The notes: generated from the sequence alone by a model not told the origin. Positions 1 to 7,591 are shown, counted from the stretch's first letter. The stretch: 35,324 nucleotides of DNA from GCA-2786165 sp964625775 (GCA_964625775.1 CAZVEH010000024.1:1-35324); one strand, 5' to 3'. A program made the numbers and translations.

Positions 1-17
1 TAAATTTGAGACTTACA

Positions 18-53
18 ATCCCTCGCTACGCTCGGGATGACGTGGGGAGTTAC
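18..53 (+). repeat. Dispersed 36-bp repeat, left copy
   Basis: This 36-bp element matches the reverse complement of 35247-35282 at 34 of 36 positions. It carries the core CCTCGCTACGCTCGGGATGA. Here it appears to lie in intergenic DNA, because forward frames through it soon meet stops. It has no transposase and looks like a small non-autonomous dispersed repeat. Whether it occurs elsewhere in the genome cannot be seen from this window. Confidence 0.75.
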
Positions 54-92
54 GAGTGTTATTAAGGATGCTAACGAAAAAAATACATACCT

Positions 93-207
93 TTGATGAT
101 TAAAATGCCCAGCTATAATATGATCATAAAATGATCTTAAAATCACAAAAATAACTATGATGATCCGTTTTGGATCTGTATAATGATCGTTTTTAATACA
201 TAGGATC
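93..207 (+). promoter_or_regulatory. Promoter region with GATC cluster upstream of the 317-aa gene
   Basis: Two perfect TATAAT hexamers lie at 114-119 and 179-184. The first has TTGATG at 93-98 as a possible -35 with a short 15-bp spacer. Six GATC sites fall within 86 bp (122, 133, 162, 173, 185 and 204). They include the palindrome TATGATCATA at 119-128 and the inverted repeat GATCC-5-GGATC at 162-176. GATC is the Dam methylation site, and clustered sites over a promoter can make it methylation-sensitive. That role is inferred only. Confidence 0.45.
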
Positions 208-215
208 ATATAAAA

Positions 216-1169
216 ATGCAAAATAAAGATTCACTAGACTCATATACACCTGATAAAAAAGAGACCATGAATTGGTTTGAAGGACTACTTTACGGTCGCT
301 TAGATGCGTGGATTGGCCCCTTCCCGCACCAAGATCAAGGTGCTTATGTGGATATGAAACGAACACCTTATCGTAACATTATATTACATACGGTCCATGA
401 TATTGATAGAATTTGTACAGAAAACAGAGAATACAAGTTGAGATTTGTTGTAACAGGGGATTACAAAATGACTTTGGCTGAGTGCGGAACGCCTAGTTAT
501 ACTTTACCCGATCATCTGGAAATGACCGAAGATAAAGATTGTCTAGCCGCTGGATATCTGTATATTGATTGGCCTGTTAGACGGATAAAAGGAATTCAGA
601 GTGGTTGTCTTGAATATAAAACAGATTTTGCTAGTTTGATTTGGCCTTTGCTTATTTTGTTCAACAATTCCGAACAGATGTTTAATCAAAGAATACGCAT
701 TTCTAACGTAGCTTACGATGAAGCACGTTATCCTGATTATTCTAGTTTTTCCGTCTCGTTTCGTGATTTAAAACTTTGTCTAACGAAAGTTTTAAATGGT
801 TTTACTATAACTGAGGGATCTGCAATTAAATCAGCCTATGATGTGAACAGAGATGCGCAACCTTCTGTGATCAGCCGACAACGCGAAAGAAGTTTCGTTC
901 AAATACCTCTCTTTCCTATTGCAATCAGTTCGGTTGATTCTGACCCCGAACAAGAGGGCAGTCACACTACTATCGAGCGATCCTCTTCAGAAAGTAGCTT
1001 AGAACTCGCTTCGAGTACTCGCAGTTTAGTAGGACGCAATTCGATATTTTCCTTGTTTACGTCTAATGAGTTTTCTGCAGCGTGCGCAGAAGCATCAGCA
1101 GCCGTCAGAAAAAGACGGTCTGAATTGGCAGCAGAAGGCGAAAGGGCTAGTTCAATTCCAAAAATTTAG
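216..1169 (+). CDS. Unrecognised 317-aa protein, possible secreted effector
   Basis: I do not recognise this family. The protein is soluble with no signal peptide or clear membrane segment. The N-terminal two thirds (about residues 15-200) look globular and rich in aromatic residues. From about residue 215 it becomes a low-complexity tail rich in Ser, Glu and Arg, including a Ser/Glu run near 255-268, and ends in an Ala/Glu/Arg helix. A globular head with a polar, Glu/Ser-rich C-terminus and no Sec signal is common among Dot/Icm type IV effectors, but it is weak evidence alone. The gene stands alone behind an AT-rich promoter with clustered GATC sites and ends in a strong terminator. Its stop overlaps the dusA stop on the other strand. 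The start ATG has no strong Shine-Dalgarno sequence. Confidence 0.7.
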   Translation: MQNKDSLDSYTPDKKETMNWFEGLLYGRLDAWIGPFPHQDQGAYVDMKRTPYRNIILHTVHDIDRICTENREYKLRFVVTGDYKMTLAECGTPSYTLPDHLEMTEDKDCLAAGYLYIDWPVRRIKGIQSGCLEYKTDFASLIWPLLILFNNSEQMFNQRIRISNVAYDEARYPDYSSFSVSFRDLKLCLTKVLNGFTITEGSAIKSAYDVNRDAQPSVISRQRERSFVQIPLFPIAISSVDSDPEQEGSHTTIERSSSESSLELASSTRSLVGRNSIFSLFTSNEFSAACAEASAAVRKRRSELAAEGERASSIPKI

Positions 1170-2131
1170 TAATCTTGCAAACAATCAAGCGCATCTTCTA
1201 ATAAAAGATGCGTTTTTTGTTGTTGAATATCCATCAATTTGTGTTTCCATAAGCGGGCATTAGGTAATGCGTGCATCATATTCATAAGCGGCTTCAATTG
1301 AATACTCCAGGGCACTGATTGATCTTGAATGGATACTAAATACTCACAATATTCTCTGGCCGCATCATAGCGAGATTTTAAAGATGAGTCCGGGTACAAA
1401 GCGTGATGAATCTGTGCAATTGCATAGGGATGATCGCAGGCTAATCGACCTAACATAACACCGTCTACTTGTTGTAAGTGGTGCTTAACCTCTTCGGTAC
1501 TCGTGATATTACCGTTGATGACGATGGGTATGTGTGGCAATTCTTGTTTGAGTTGATATACATAAGCATACCTAACTGGTGGAATAGTGCGATTTTGTTT
1601 GGGACTCAAACCATTTAACCAGGCTTTACGAGCATGAATAATCAATTTGTCGCAACCAGCCTCTACCAAGTGATAAATAAAACTCGCAAAAAATGGATAA
1701 TCATCTTGCTGATCAATACCGATCCTAGTTTTTGCAGTGATAGGTAAATCAATATGTTGTTTTAACTGCCTAATGATCGTGCCGACTAGAGCTGGCTCTG
1801 CCATCAAACAGGCGCCAAATTGTCCGGAACGCACGCGATCACTTGGGCAGCCTAGATTTAAATTAATTTCATCATAACCCAAAGTTTGGGCTTGTACGGC
1901 CGCGCGTACCAGGGCATCTGGATCTGCGCCACCCAATTGCAGTGCCAGAGGGTGTTCCATTGCGGAGTAATACAAACTACGCTTGGGGTTGTGCTCAATG
2001 GCTGGCGTGGTCTGCATCTCAGTATAGAGTAGGGCCTGAGGTGCTAGCAAACGCATCATTACCCGAAAGTGCGTATTGGTCCAATCAATCATTGGTGCTA
2101 TTGACAGTTTTGCTAGCAAGGAAGTCGTCAT
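1166..2131 (-). CDS. dusA: tRNA-dihydrouridine synthase A
   Basis: This is an FMN- and NADPH-dependent enzyme that reduces uridine to dihydrouridine in the D-loop of tRNAs (positions 20/20a for DusA). The 321-aa protein has the family start (LSIAPMIDWT, residues 9-18), the catalytic-loop motif NLGCPSDRV with the active cysteine near residue 95, and the DusA-type stretch HARKAWLNGLSPKQNR near residue 167. That stretch separates DusA from DusB and DusC. Length is normal. The chosen ATG leaves a few residues before the conserved start, and no clear Shine-Dalgarno sequence precedes it. The gene is convergent with the 317-aa gene, and their stop codons overlap. Its last codons also encode the neighbour's terminator hairpin. 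Confidence 0.93.
   Translation of the reverse strand: MTTSLLAKLSIAPMIDWTNTHFRVMMRLLAPQALLYTEMQTTPAIEHNPKRSLYYSAMEHPLALQLGGADPDALVRAAVQAQTLGYDEINLNLGCPSDRVRSGQFGACLMAEPALVGTIIRQLKQHIDLPITAKTRIGIDQQDDYPFFASFIYHLVEAGCDKLIIHARKAWLNGLSPKQNRTIPPVRYAYVYQLKQELPHIPIVINGNITSTEEVKHHLQQVDGVMLGRLACDHPYAIAQIHHALYPDSSLKSRYDAAREYCEYLVSIQDQSVPWSIQLKPLMNMMHALPNARLWKHKLMDIQQQKTHLLLEDALDCLQDY
1190..1218 (+). terminator. Rho-independent terminator of the 317-aa gene
   Basis: A perfect 8-bp stem, CGCATCTT at 1190-1197 and AAGATGCG at 1205-1212, encloses a 7-nt loop and is followed at once by six T at 1213-1218. It lies 21 bp past the stop of the plus-strand gene and wholly inside the 3' coding end of the convergent dusA. 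Confidence 0.85.
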
Positions 2132-2199
2132 AACGTGTTCAGTTCAAGTCATGCATGATATTATACGCTTTTTATCTTTATGTGTAACTAGTCACCTTT

Positions 2200-2300
2200 T
2201 CGCCCCAAGGAGCAGTTTTTGCGGGGTATCGAAGGGTTATACCTTTATAAAGTTAAGCCTTCGAGACGAATGCTCCGCATCCTCCTCAGGCTGAACGGTT
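2200..2300. repeat. REP-like intergenic palindromic element
   Basis: The intergenic stretch before hemF contains an inverted repeat, TCGAAGG at 2229-2235 and CCTTCGA at 2258-2264, followed by a short hairpin ATGC-tcc-GCAT (2270-2280) and the string CCTCCTCAGGCTGAACGG. From memory, strings of the form CCTTCGAGACG...CTCCTCAGG(C/G)(T/C)GAACGG are common dispersed intergenic repeats in many proteobacteria. Only one copy is present in this window. It should be transcribed as part of the hemF leader or lie just before it. Confidence 0.5.
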
Positions 2301-2405
2301 CTGGTGGGTGAGCAGTTACATTCTTATTGGTTATAATTTGTTCCAAATATCAGCCTTCACCCCTTGGTGGTGGAAGGCACCTGGAGAGTCGGTGAGGTAA
2401 GTTCT

Positions 2406-3335
2406 ATGTTTGATCATATATTGGATCTTCCGCAAAACGCTGTTGAGTTGGTCAAATCCTATTTATTAGGATTGCAAGGATCACTGTGTAAGGAATTTGA
2501 AGAATTAGATGGGAAAGGTAGGTTTTTGAGTGATCGTTGGACGCGTCCAGAAGGCGGAGGCGGAGATACGCGGGTTATGAATCATGGTGTGATTTTTGAA
2601 AAAGCAGGTGTTAATTTTTCGCATGTGACTGGACTTAATTTACCCAAATCTGCTACTGCGGCACGCCCGGAACTCGAAGGCTGTTATTTTGAAGCATTGG
2701 GCGTTTCGGTGGTACTTCATCCCCATACGCCTTTTGTACCTACTACTCATGCTAATGTACGTTTTTTTATTGCAAAAAAACCTGACGGTAGCGCAATATG
2801 GTGGTTTGGTGGTGGATTTGATCTCACGCCTTATTATGGTTTTGAAGAAGATTGTCGACATTGGCATCGCACAGCCAAAGCCGCTTGTGATCCGTTTGGT
2901 TCGGAGTTATATCCGCGTTTTAAATCTTGGTGTGACCGCTATTTTTATATCAAACATCGACAAGAAGCTCGAGGTATTGGCGGATTATTTTTTGATGATT
3001 TTCATGAAAAAAGCTTTGATCATAGTTTTGAACTCATGCAAAGTGTAGGTAATCATTTTATTTTAGGATATGCGCCTATTGTCCGGAAGCGTCACATATT
3101 GCCATTTACTCATGAACAAAAAGCATTTCAATTATATCGTCGTGGTCGTTATGTCGAATACAATTTGGTGTACGATCGCGGTACTTTATTTGGTTTGCAA
3201 TCCAACGGACGCACTGAATCGATCTTGATGTCACTGCCCCCGGAGGTGCATTGGCGGTATGATTGGGCTCCTGAACCTAACACGCCAGAGCATCAACTAT
3301 ACACAGATTTTTTACCCGTGAGAGAATGGATATGA
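2406..3335 (+). CDS. hemF: Coproporphyrinogen-III oxidase, oxygen-dependent
   Basis: HemF carries out the O2-dependent oxidative decarboxylation of coproporphyrinogen III to protoporphyrinogen IX in cytoplasmic haem synthesis. The family signatures are present: WTRPEGGGGDTRVM near residue 45, the WWFGGGFDLTPYYGFEED block near 140, and the C-terminal EYNLVYDRGTLFGLQSNGR block. At 309 aa it is close to the E. coli length of 299. I chose the ATG at 2406 because GAGG at 2394-2397 lies 8 nt upstream. An in-frame TTG at 2364 would add 14 unrelated residues. The stop overlaps the pyrE start (ATGA), so the two are probably co-transcribed and translationally coupled. No O2-independent hemN is seen here, so this enzyme implies aerobic haem synthesis. 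Confidence 0.96.
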   Translation: MFDHILDLPQNAVELVKSYLLGLQGSLCKEFEELDGKGRFLSDRWTRPEGGGGDTRVMNHGVIFEKAGVNFSHVTGLNLPKSATAARPELEGCYFEALGVSVVLHPHTPFVPTTHANVRFFIAKKPDGSAIWWFGGGFDLTPYYGFEEDCRHWHRTAKAACDPFGSELYPRFKSWCDRYFYIKHRQEARGIGGLFFDDFHEKSFDHSFELMQSVGNHFILGYAPIVRKRHILPFTHEQKAFQLYRRGRYVEYNLVYDRGTLFGLQSNGRTESILMSLPPEVHWRYDWAPEPNTPEHQLYTDFLPVREWI

Positions 3336-3958
3336 ATATAAAAGAAACCTTTATTCGCTTGGCTTTGGAGTGTGACGTTTTGCAGTTTGGCGAGTTTACG
3401 CTCAAATCTGGTCGCCAAAGCCCTTATTTTTTTAATGCAGGTTTGTTTTATGATGGAAGGGCGTTGCATCAAGTGGGGCAATGCTATGCACAGGTATTGG
3501 TAGATCATCATATTCCGTGTCAGCAATTATTCGGCCCTGCCTACAAAGGACTCCCTCTTGCTACAGCTACAGCCATTGCTCTGGCGGAGCAAGGCATCAA
3601 TGCGACTGTAACCTTTAATCGAAAGGAAACCAAAGATCATGGGGAAGGGGGTATATTGATCGGCGCTCCGTTAAAAGGGGACACCGTAGTTATCGATGAT
3701 GTGATCACTGCCGGAACGGCTTTTCGGGAGGCAGAGAGATTGATCAAAAGTCAGGACTCACGAGTGAGTGCTGTAGTGGTTGCTCTAGATCGTTGTGAGC
3801 GTGGAATAATTGGTGCGCAATCCGCTCTCGATGATATCAAAGCCACGGGCGTAGAGGTCTTGTCTATTATTGATTTACACGATTTGATTGCGTATTTGGA
3901 TGATCATGGGTACTCAGAAAGAGCCCAGACGCTGCGCAATTATCTGGCTGTTATGTGA
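3332..3958 (+). CDS. pyrE: Orotate phosphoribosyltransferase
   Basis: PyrE transfers the ribosyl-phosphate of PRPP to orotate, giving orotidine 5'-monophosphate in de novo pyrimidine synthesis. The protein aligns along its whole length with E. coli PyrE. Visible motifs are FGEFTLKSGRQSPYFFNAG near residue 20, FGPAYKG near 70, the flexible-loop FNRKETKDHGEGG near 95, and the PRPP-binding VVIDDVITAGTA near 120. An ATG at 3326 is in frame two codons earlier. I prefer 3332 because it forms the classic ATGA overlap with the hemF stop. Length is about 208 aa against 213 in E. coli. It is followed within a few bases by a convergent accessory gene. Confidence 0.97.
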   Translation: MNIKETFIRLALECDVLQFGEFTLKSGRQSPYFFNAGLFYDGRALHQVGQCYAQVLVDHHIPCQQLFGPAYKGLPLATATAIALAEQGINATVTFNRKETKDHGEGGILIGAPLKGDTVVIDDVITAGTAFREAERLIKSQDSRVSAVVVALDRCERGIIGAQSALDDIKATGVEVLSIIDLHDLIAYLDDHGYSERAQTLRNYLAVM

Positions 3959-3959
3959 T

Positions 3960-4367
3960 TTAATTAAAAATTTTGACAGCCGTTAGAGGACAGACTGTAG
4001 TTGCTTCACTAAGAACAGTATAATTTGGAAGTGAAAGGATTTTAACTGCTACATTCAGTTCATTGTTACGTGTAATTTTATAGACCACATGTTCTATAAT
4101 AGGTTGATTCATATACTCAGGATGCGTCATGCTTAATGGACTGTTGGAAAACTGCAGATCTTGTTTACGTAATGCTATGGTTTGTGTTTGGGTGTAAACA
4201 ACCGCATCCGTCATAGAGAGCTTGGGTTCGCAACCATTGAAATTAATGAGTAACTTAATAGGGAAACCATGACTGATACTATTGTATATTTCGGTAAAAG
4301 AAGTTAACTCTCGGGCGTGTGCTGGTATTAAAAAAAACAAAGAAAATATCATCCATAATTTTTTCAC
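3960..4367 (-). CDS. Exported VirK-like protein
   Basis: A small exported protein of about 135 aa. I chose the GTG at 4367 because AAAGG at 4375-4379 lies 7 nt upstream and the signal peptide then begins at residue 1 (VKKLWMIFSLFFLIPAHA, cleavage after AHA). An ATG at 4412 would add 15 residues and lacks a ribosome site. The mature part begins ELTSFTEIYNSISHGFPIK and continues with an N-F-N-G-C segment and a second cysteine near the C-terminus. This layout (signal peptide, 'L-x-s-f-x-x-[il]' start, then a strand ending in Cys) resembles the VirK family of about 145-aa periplasmic proteins of unknown function. That assignment rests on pattern alone. It follows the glycosyltransferase gene on the same strand with a 170-bp gap. 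Confidence 0.6.
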   Translation of the reverse strand: MKKLWMIFSLFFLIPAHARELTSFTEIYNSISHGFPIKLLINFNGCEPKLSMTDAVVYTQTQTIALRKQDLQFSNSPLSMTHPEYMNQPIIEHVVYKITRNNELNVAVKILSLPNYTVLSEATTVCPLTAVKIFN

Positions 4368-4537
4368 GTGAAAACCTTTGTAGATTACTAAAGAGTTTGA
4401 TAGTTTTATCATGTTATGAATGGATTCTCAACTGTTGGGTTTTACCGCAGATCGAGCCTATGTCGTCACTGAGTTAAAGTTCAATTAAAATCAAATCAAT
4501 TTCACATGTTTTTAGACCTCAAGTTGCCACTCCAATA

Positions 4538-5680
4538 TCATTTATTTTTAGGTGTGGGTACGTCTGGGGCATTATCTTCTAACGAATCGTGTTTAAGGTG
4601 TTTTTTCCATTTTTCTTGTATGACTTTTGCTGATGAATGCATTTGATCTTCTCTGTTTCGAATTGCTTCTTGTCCTGTTTTTAGCCAAGAAAGATCATTT
4701 TTTTTGCTTTTTCCTACAGAAAGAGCCTGGTATTTTTCTATCGTTGTATAAGATGCTACGGCCATTGGTGATTTAAAATTCAAATCAAGACTGTTATTTT
4801 TGAATGAGCAGTCTTCTACAGAATTATTAAGACCATCTCCATAAAAATTTTCTACAATTTTATTGATTGCACCACTAAATAACATGACAGAATCACGTAT
4901 TAAAAGACTTTTTTCTTCCTCTGAATAAGAGTCCAAATTGGTGATATAGGCTCTAAAATCTGTTATGGTCATATAAGGATTGGACGCTTTTAAGGTCTTC
5001 ATTAAAGGTTTATTACTGTAATAGAAATTTACAATGGGGTGAGAAGAGGGGATAGGGAAGTCAACCAGCGTACGAAAAATTTTTTCAGAATATACATAAT
5101 TTATATGGTTTTTAATAGGCATGAGCATTTGTTCTACATCGGGACTTGCCGTATTATTGTGATCAACACTGATTCCAAGAATATCATTACTACAGGCTAG
5201 ATAATCTTCTAAAATTCCTATATTCATAATAATAGGTCCCTTGATTGGAATGAACTCCGGAAGTTTGTCTGTGTATATTTCTGTATCAAAATCTGAATAG
5301 GTTCCTTTCTCTAATACAGGAATAATTAATCGAGTAATATCGCTTGCCGCAGCTAAGTTTCCTCCTTGCTTTTTCATATGGGCATCTAATTCTATTTGTG
5401 CGATTTGATGCATTCGTTTATCAATAGGTGTTTTGCATGCCGACAAAAGTTCTGTATCAAAATCTAAGGGCTCAAATTTGTGTTTTTCACAAAATGATTG
5501 TAATTTTTTCAGGCTGGTGGGCGTCAACATCTTAGAGCTATACAGGAAGGTCATTTTTGCTTTTGGATTGAGGCTGCGAAATTGCACCATGCGCAATTGA
5601 TTTTCTTCATTTAAAAATACATCAGGATTTCCACTGAACCAAATTCTAACATGTTGTTGCGTATTAAACTGGTATGCCAT
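4538..5680 (-). CDS. GT44-like DxD glycosyltransferase, candidate effector
   Basis: This 380-aa protein carries the catalytic signatures of large-clostridial-toxin-type (TcdA/TcdB, GT44) and related DxD sugar-binding glycosyltransferases. It has an N-terminal strand VRIWFSGNPD (11-20), then NLAAASDITRL (108-118), then KGTYSDFDTE (125-134), whose D130-x-D132 would coordinate Mn2+/UDP-sugar. A late MLFSGAINKI segment (266-275) recalls the toxin 'tGP' loop. There is no signal peptide or membrane segment. Residues 350-364 (SAKVIQEKWKKHLKH) look like an IQ calmodulin-binding helix, followed by a polar Asp/Glu/Pro tail suited to type IV secretion. Start: the ATG at 5680 has GAGG 8 nt upstream; a TTG two codons earlier is less likely. 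Members of this superfamily modify host GTPases or other host proteins, but the target here is unknown. Confidence 0.75.
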   Translation of the reverse strand: MAYQFNTQQHVRIWFSGNPDVFLNEENQLRMVQFRSLNPKAKMTFLYSSKMLTPTSLKKLQSFCEKHKFEPLDFDTELLSACKTPIDKRMHQIAQIELDAHMKKQGGNLAAASDITRLIIPVLEKGTYSDFDTEIYTDKLPEFIPIKGPIIMNIGILEDYLACSNDILGISVDHNNTASPDVEQMLMPIKNHINYVYSEKIFRTLVDFPIPSSHPIVNFYYSNKPLMKTLKASNPYMTITDFRAYITNLDSYSEEEKSLLIRDSVMLFSGAINKIVENFYGDGLNNSVEDCSFKNNSLDLNFKSPMAVASYTTIEKYQALSVGKSKKNDLSWLKTGQEAIRNREDQMHSSAKVIQEKWKKHLKHDSLEDNAPDVPTPKNK

Positions 5681-5713
5681 GATCAAAGCCTCATGTAATT
5701 AACTATTAAATTA

Positions 5714-5719
5714 ATTATA
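5714..5719 (-). promoter_or_regulatory. Candidate -10 box for the glycosyltransferase gene
   Basis: The minus strand reads TATAAT here, about 34 bp upstream of the glycosyltransferase ATG. No good -35 hexamer is visible at 16-18 bp, so an activator may be needed. The stretch is very AT-rich, which also raises the chance of a coincidental match. Confidence 0.35.
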
Positions 5720-5850
5720 GTTCATGATTACCATTTCATATAAAGCGGCTTGCTCTGTTTCTGATAAAATGGTTGGTTTTTCGTCAGTAAATTGCGTATG
5801 AGGGTGTGAATTATAGCGTTAAAAATAACAATTCTGGAATTGATGAACTG

Positions 5851-5867
5851 TTACCAAGCCTTGGTAA
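5851..5867. promoter_or_regulatory. Perfect dyad, candidate operator
   Basis: TTACCAAG-c-CTTGGTAA is a perfect 8-bp-arm palindrome about 79 bp upstream of the radical SAM gene. It lies in the 265-bp gap between that gene and the divergent glycosyltransferase gene. Its size and symmetry suit a homodimeric regulator. There is no T-run, so it is not a terminator. Confidence 0.4.
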
Positions 5868-5945
5868 TATTATTGCGTGTTTCTTCTTGGCAATGAATAG
5901 ATAAAATGATACGGTTCAATCAAATTATAGTAATTACGGCATTCA

Positions 5946-7379
5946 ATGAGACGATTTTTTTCAGAATACAAAACGCAAAGAAAATTATTATTGTTGAGCA
6001 TGGATTGGACGAGATCCAAAGATCCAGCCATGTCTTTAGGACAAGCATCTATTCTTGCAAATTTATATAGACATAAACTTTCAGTCTACCCAAAAGCCTG
6101 GTCCGTTAATCATCCCTCTTTTGATTATCAGGATGTTTACAAATTTGTAATGGCAAATGTAGATATGACAACAGATCTGGCATTGGGGGCATATGTTTGG
6201 CATGAACCTCAAACGCAACAACTACTGAGTGATTTGAAGAAAAATAATTTTCCCGGACGTATTATTGTAGGCGGGCCCCAGGTAAGTTACACGAAAGCTA
6301 ATATTGAACACTTTTATCCTCAGGCGGACATATTTATTAGAGGCTATGCTGAAGAGGCTTTGGCTCAATTGTTAATTTCCACAGAAGAAAAACCAGATAT
6401 ACTTGGCGTGCATTATGCCGGTGATAAAGATTTGGGTATATCTGCGAAAGTAGATATCGAATCGTTGCCTTCTCCATTTTTGACTGGAATCATTCCACCT
6501 CAACCATTTATTCGATGGGAAACACAACGAGGTTGCCCTTTTAGATGTTCATTTTGCCAACACAGAGAGTCAGATAGCAGCATGAAACGTCGCCAATTTT
6601 CACATTCTCGTATTATGGGGGAGGTTGATTGGATTCTTGAGCATGACATTATTAGTGATATTGCGGTATTAGATCCAACTTTTAATTCCGGCCCCTATTA
6701 CTTACAAATCTTGGAAGCATTAATTACGGGAAAATATCGAGGTAAATTAGCGTTGCAGTGTCGTGCAGAAATGATTAATAGCGAATTCTTATCTTTGATA
6801 GAAGAATTGAATAAAACTGCTCATGTTGTTTTGGAAATTGGCTTGCAAACGGTTAATAAAGAAGAACAAAGGTTGATTCAAAGACCTAATAATGTCATTA
6901 AAATAGCGCAAGTATTCAATGACATTAAAAAACGCAAAATTGACACGGAAGTTTCATTAATATTTGGACTACCACATCAAACAGTTGAGTCTTTTCAACA
7001 TTCTATTCAATTTTGTAAAGATCTGGAGATCCCAACAATTTATGCTTATCCATTAATGTTGTTGCGAGGAACGCCATTACATGACAATAAAGAGAAACTA
7101 GGATTGATTGAAAGTACTGACATAACAATCAATATAGATAGAGTACAACAAAATATTCCCCATGTTGTTGCCAGCCCAAGTTTTACATATGATGACTGGT
7201 ATACCATGTCGAAAATTGCTGAATCTCTTGATTCTTATAATCGAGAAAATGCGTTTAAAATTAAGCGAGCCTTCTCTCCCAAAATCACAAATACTCTTCA
7301 GCACACTTTGTGGCAACAGGCGTATAAAGAAGATGGTAATCGCTCATTGTATTCTAATGATGAAAAGCCTACCTATTAA
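5946..7379 (+). CDS. B12-binding-type radical SAM protein
   Basis: A 477-aa class B-like radical SAM enzyme. Residues 1-150 look like a cobalamin-binding Rossmann domain (a KLLLLSMDW strand, then GRIIVGGPQVS near 104-114, then IFIRGYAEEALAQLL near 129-143). No classical DxHxxG histidine motif is obvious. The radical SAM core begins with WETQRGCPFRCSFCQHR, giving the 4Fe-4S ligands C197, C201 and C204 (CxxxCxxC). It continues through VLEIGLQTVN near residue 297 and IFGLPHQTVESF near 337. Such enzymes perform methylations or other radical changes on natural products, lipids or peptides; the substrate cannot be read from sequence. The gene is monocistronic, with a convergent sdaA downstream. The ATG at 5946 has a poor ribosome site; an ATG at 6000 would remove 18 residues. 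Confidence 0.85.
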   Translation: MRRFFSEYKTQRKLLLLSMDWTRSKDPAMSLGQASILANLYRHKLSVYPKAWSVNHPSFDYQDVYKFVMANVDMTTDLALGAYVWHEPQTQQLLSDLKKNNFPGRIIVGGPQVSYTKANIEHFYPQADIFIRGYAEEALAQLLISTEEKPDILGVHYAGDKDLGISAKVDIESLPSPFLTGIIPPQPFIRWETQRGCPFRCSFCQHRESDSSMKRRQFSHSRIMGEVDWILEHDIISDIAVLDPTFNSGPYYLQILEALITGKYRGKLALQCRAEMINSEFLSLIEELNKTAHVVLEIGLQTVNKEEQRLIQRPNNVIKIAQVFNDIKKRKIDTEVSLIFGLPHQTVESFQHSIQFCKDLEIPTIYAYPLMLLRGTPLHDNKEKLGLIESTDITINIDRVQQNIPHVVASPSFTYDDWYTMSKIAESLDSYNRENAFKIKRAFSPKITNTLQHTLWQQAYKEDGNRSLYSNDEKPTY

Positions 7380-7591
7380 TAAGTTGGGATTTAAGCAAAG
7401 CATCGCGCTAGCTATATTGAGGAAGATTTCTCCGATGGCAAGGTAACGCATTCGCGTTCAACTGCACTTTATCTTTTCGGTGGATAAAATCATTGATTTG
7501 GATGTAATAATAAACAATGTTAGGGCCATGATATGGCTGGGGTCAGTAGGTGGTTGGGAATGGTCAACAGCAGGAGTCGCTCCACATAGAT

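Noticed and set aside
5699..5720. TTAA-rich direct repeat resembling the Legionella PmrA box near the glycosyltransferase gene
   Set aside because: Spacing between the two units is 12 bp rather than the 11 of the consensus, and the sequence is simply AT-rich, so the match is not convincing.
7397..7486. Short frame with the protein-like string YIEEDFSDGKVTHS after the radical SAM gene
   Set aside because: No start codon or ribosome site and only 30 codons. It may be a relic, but nothing supports a gene.
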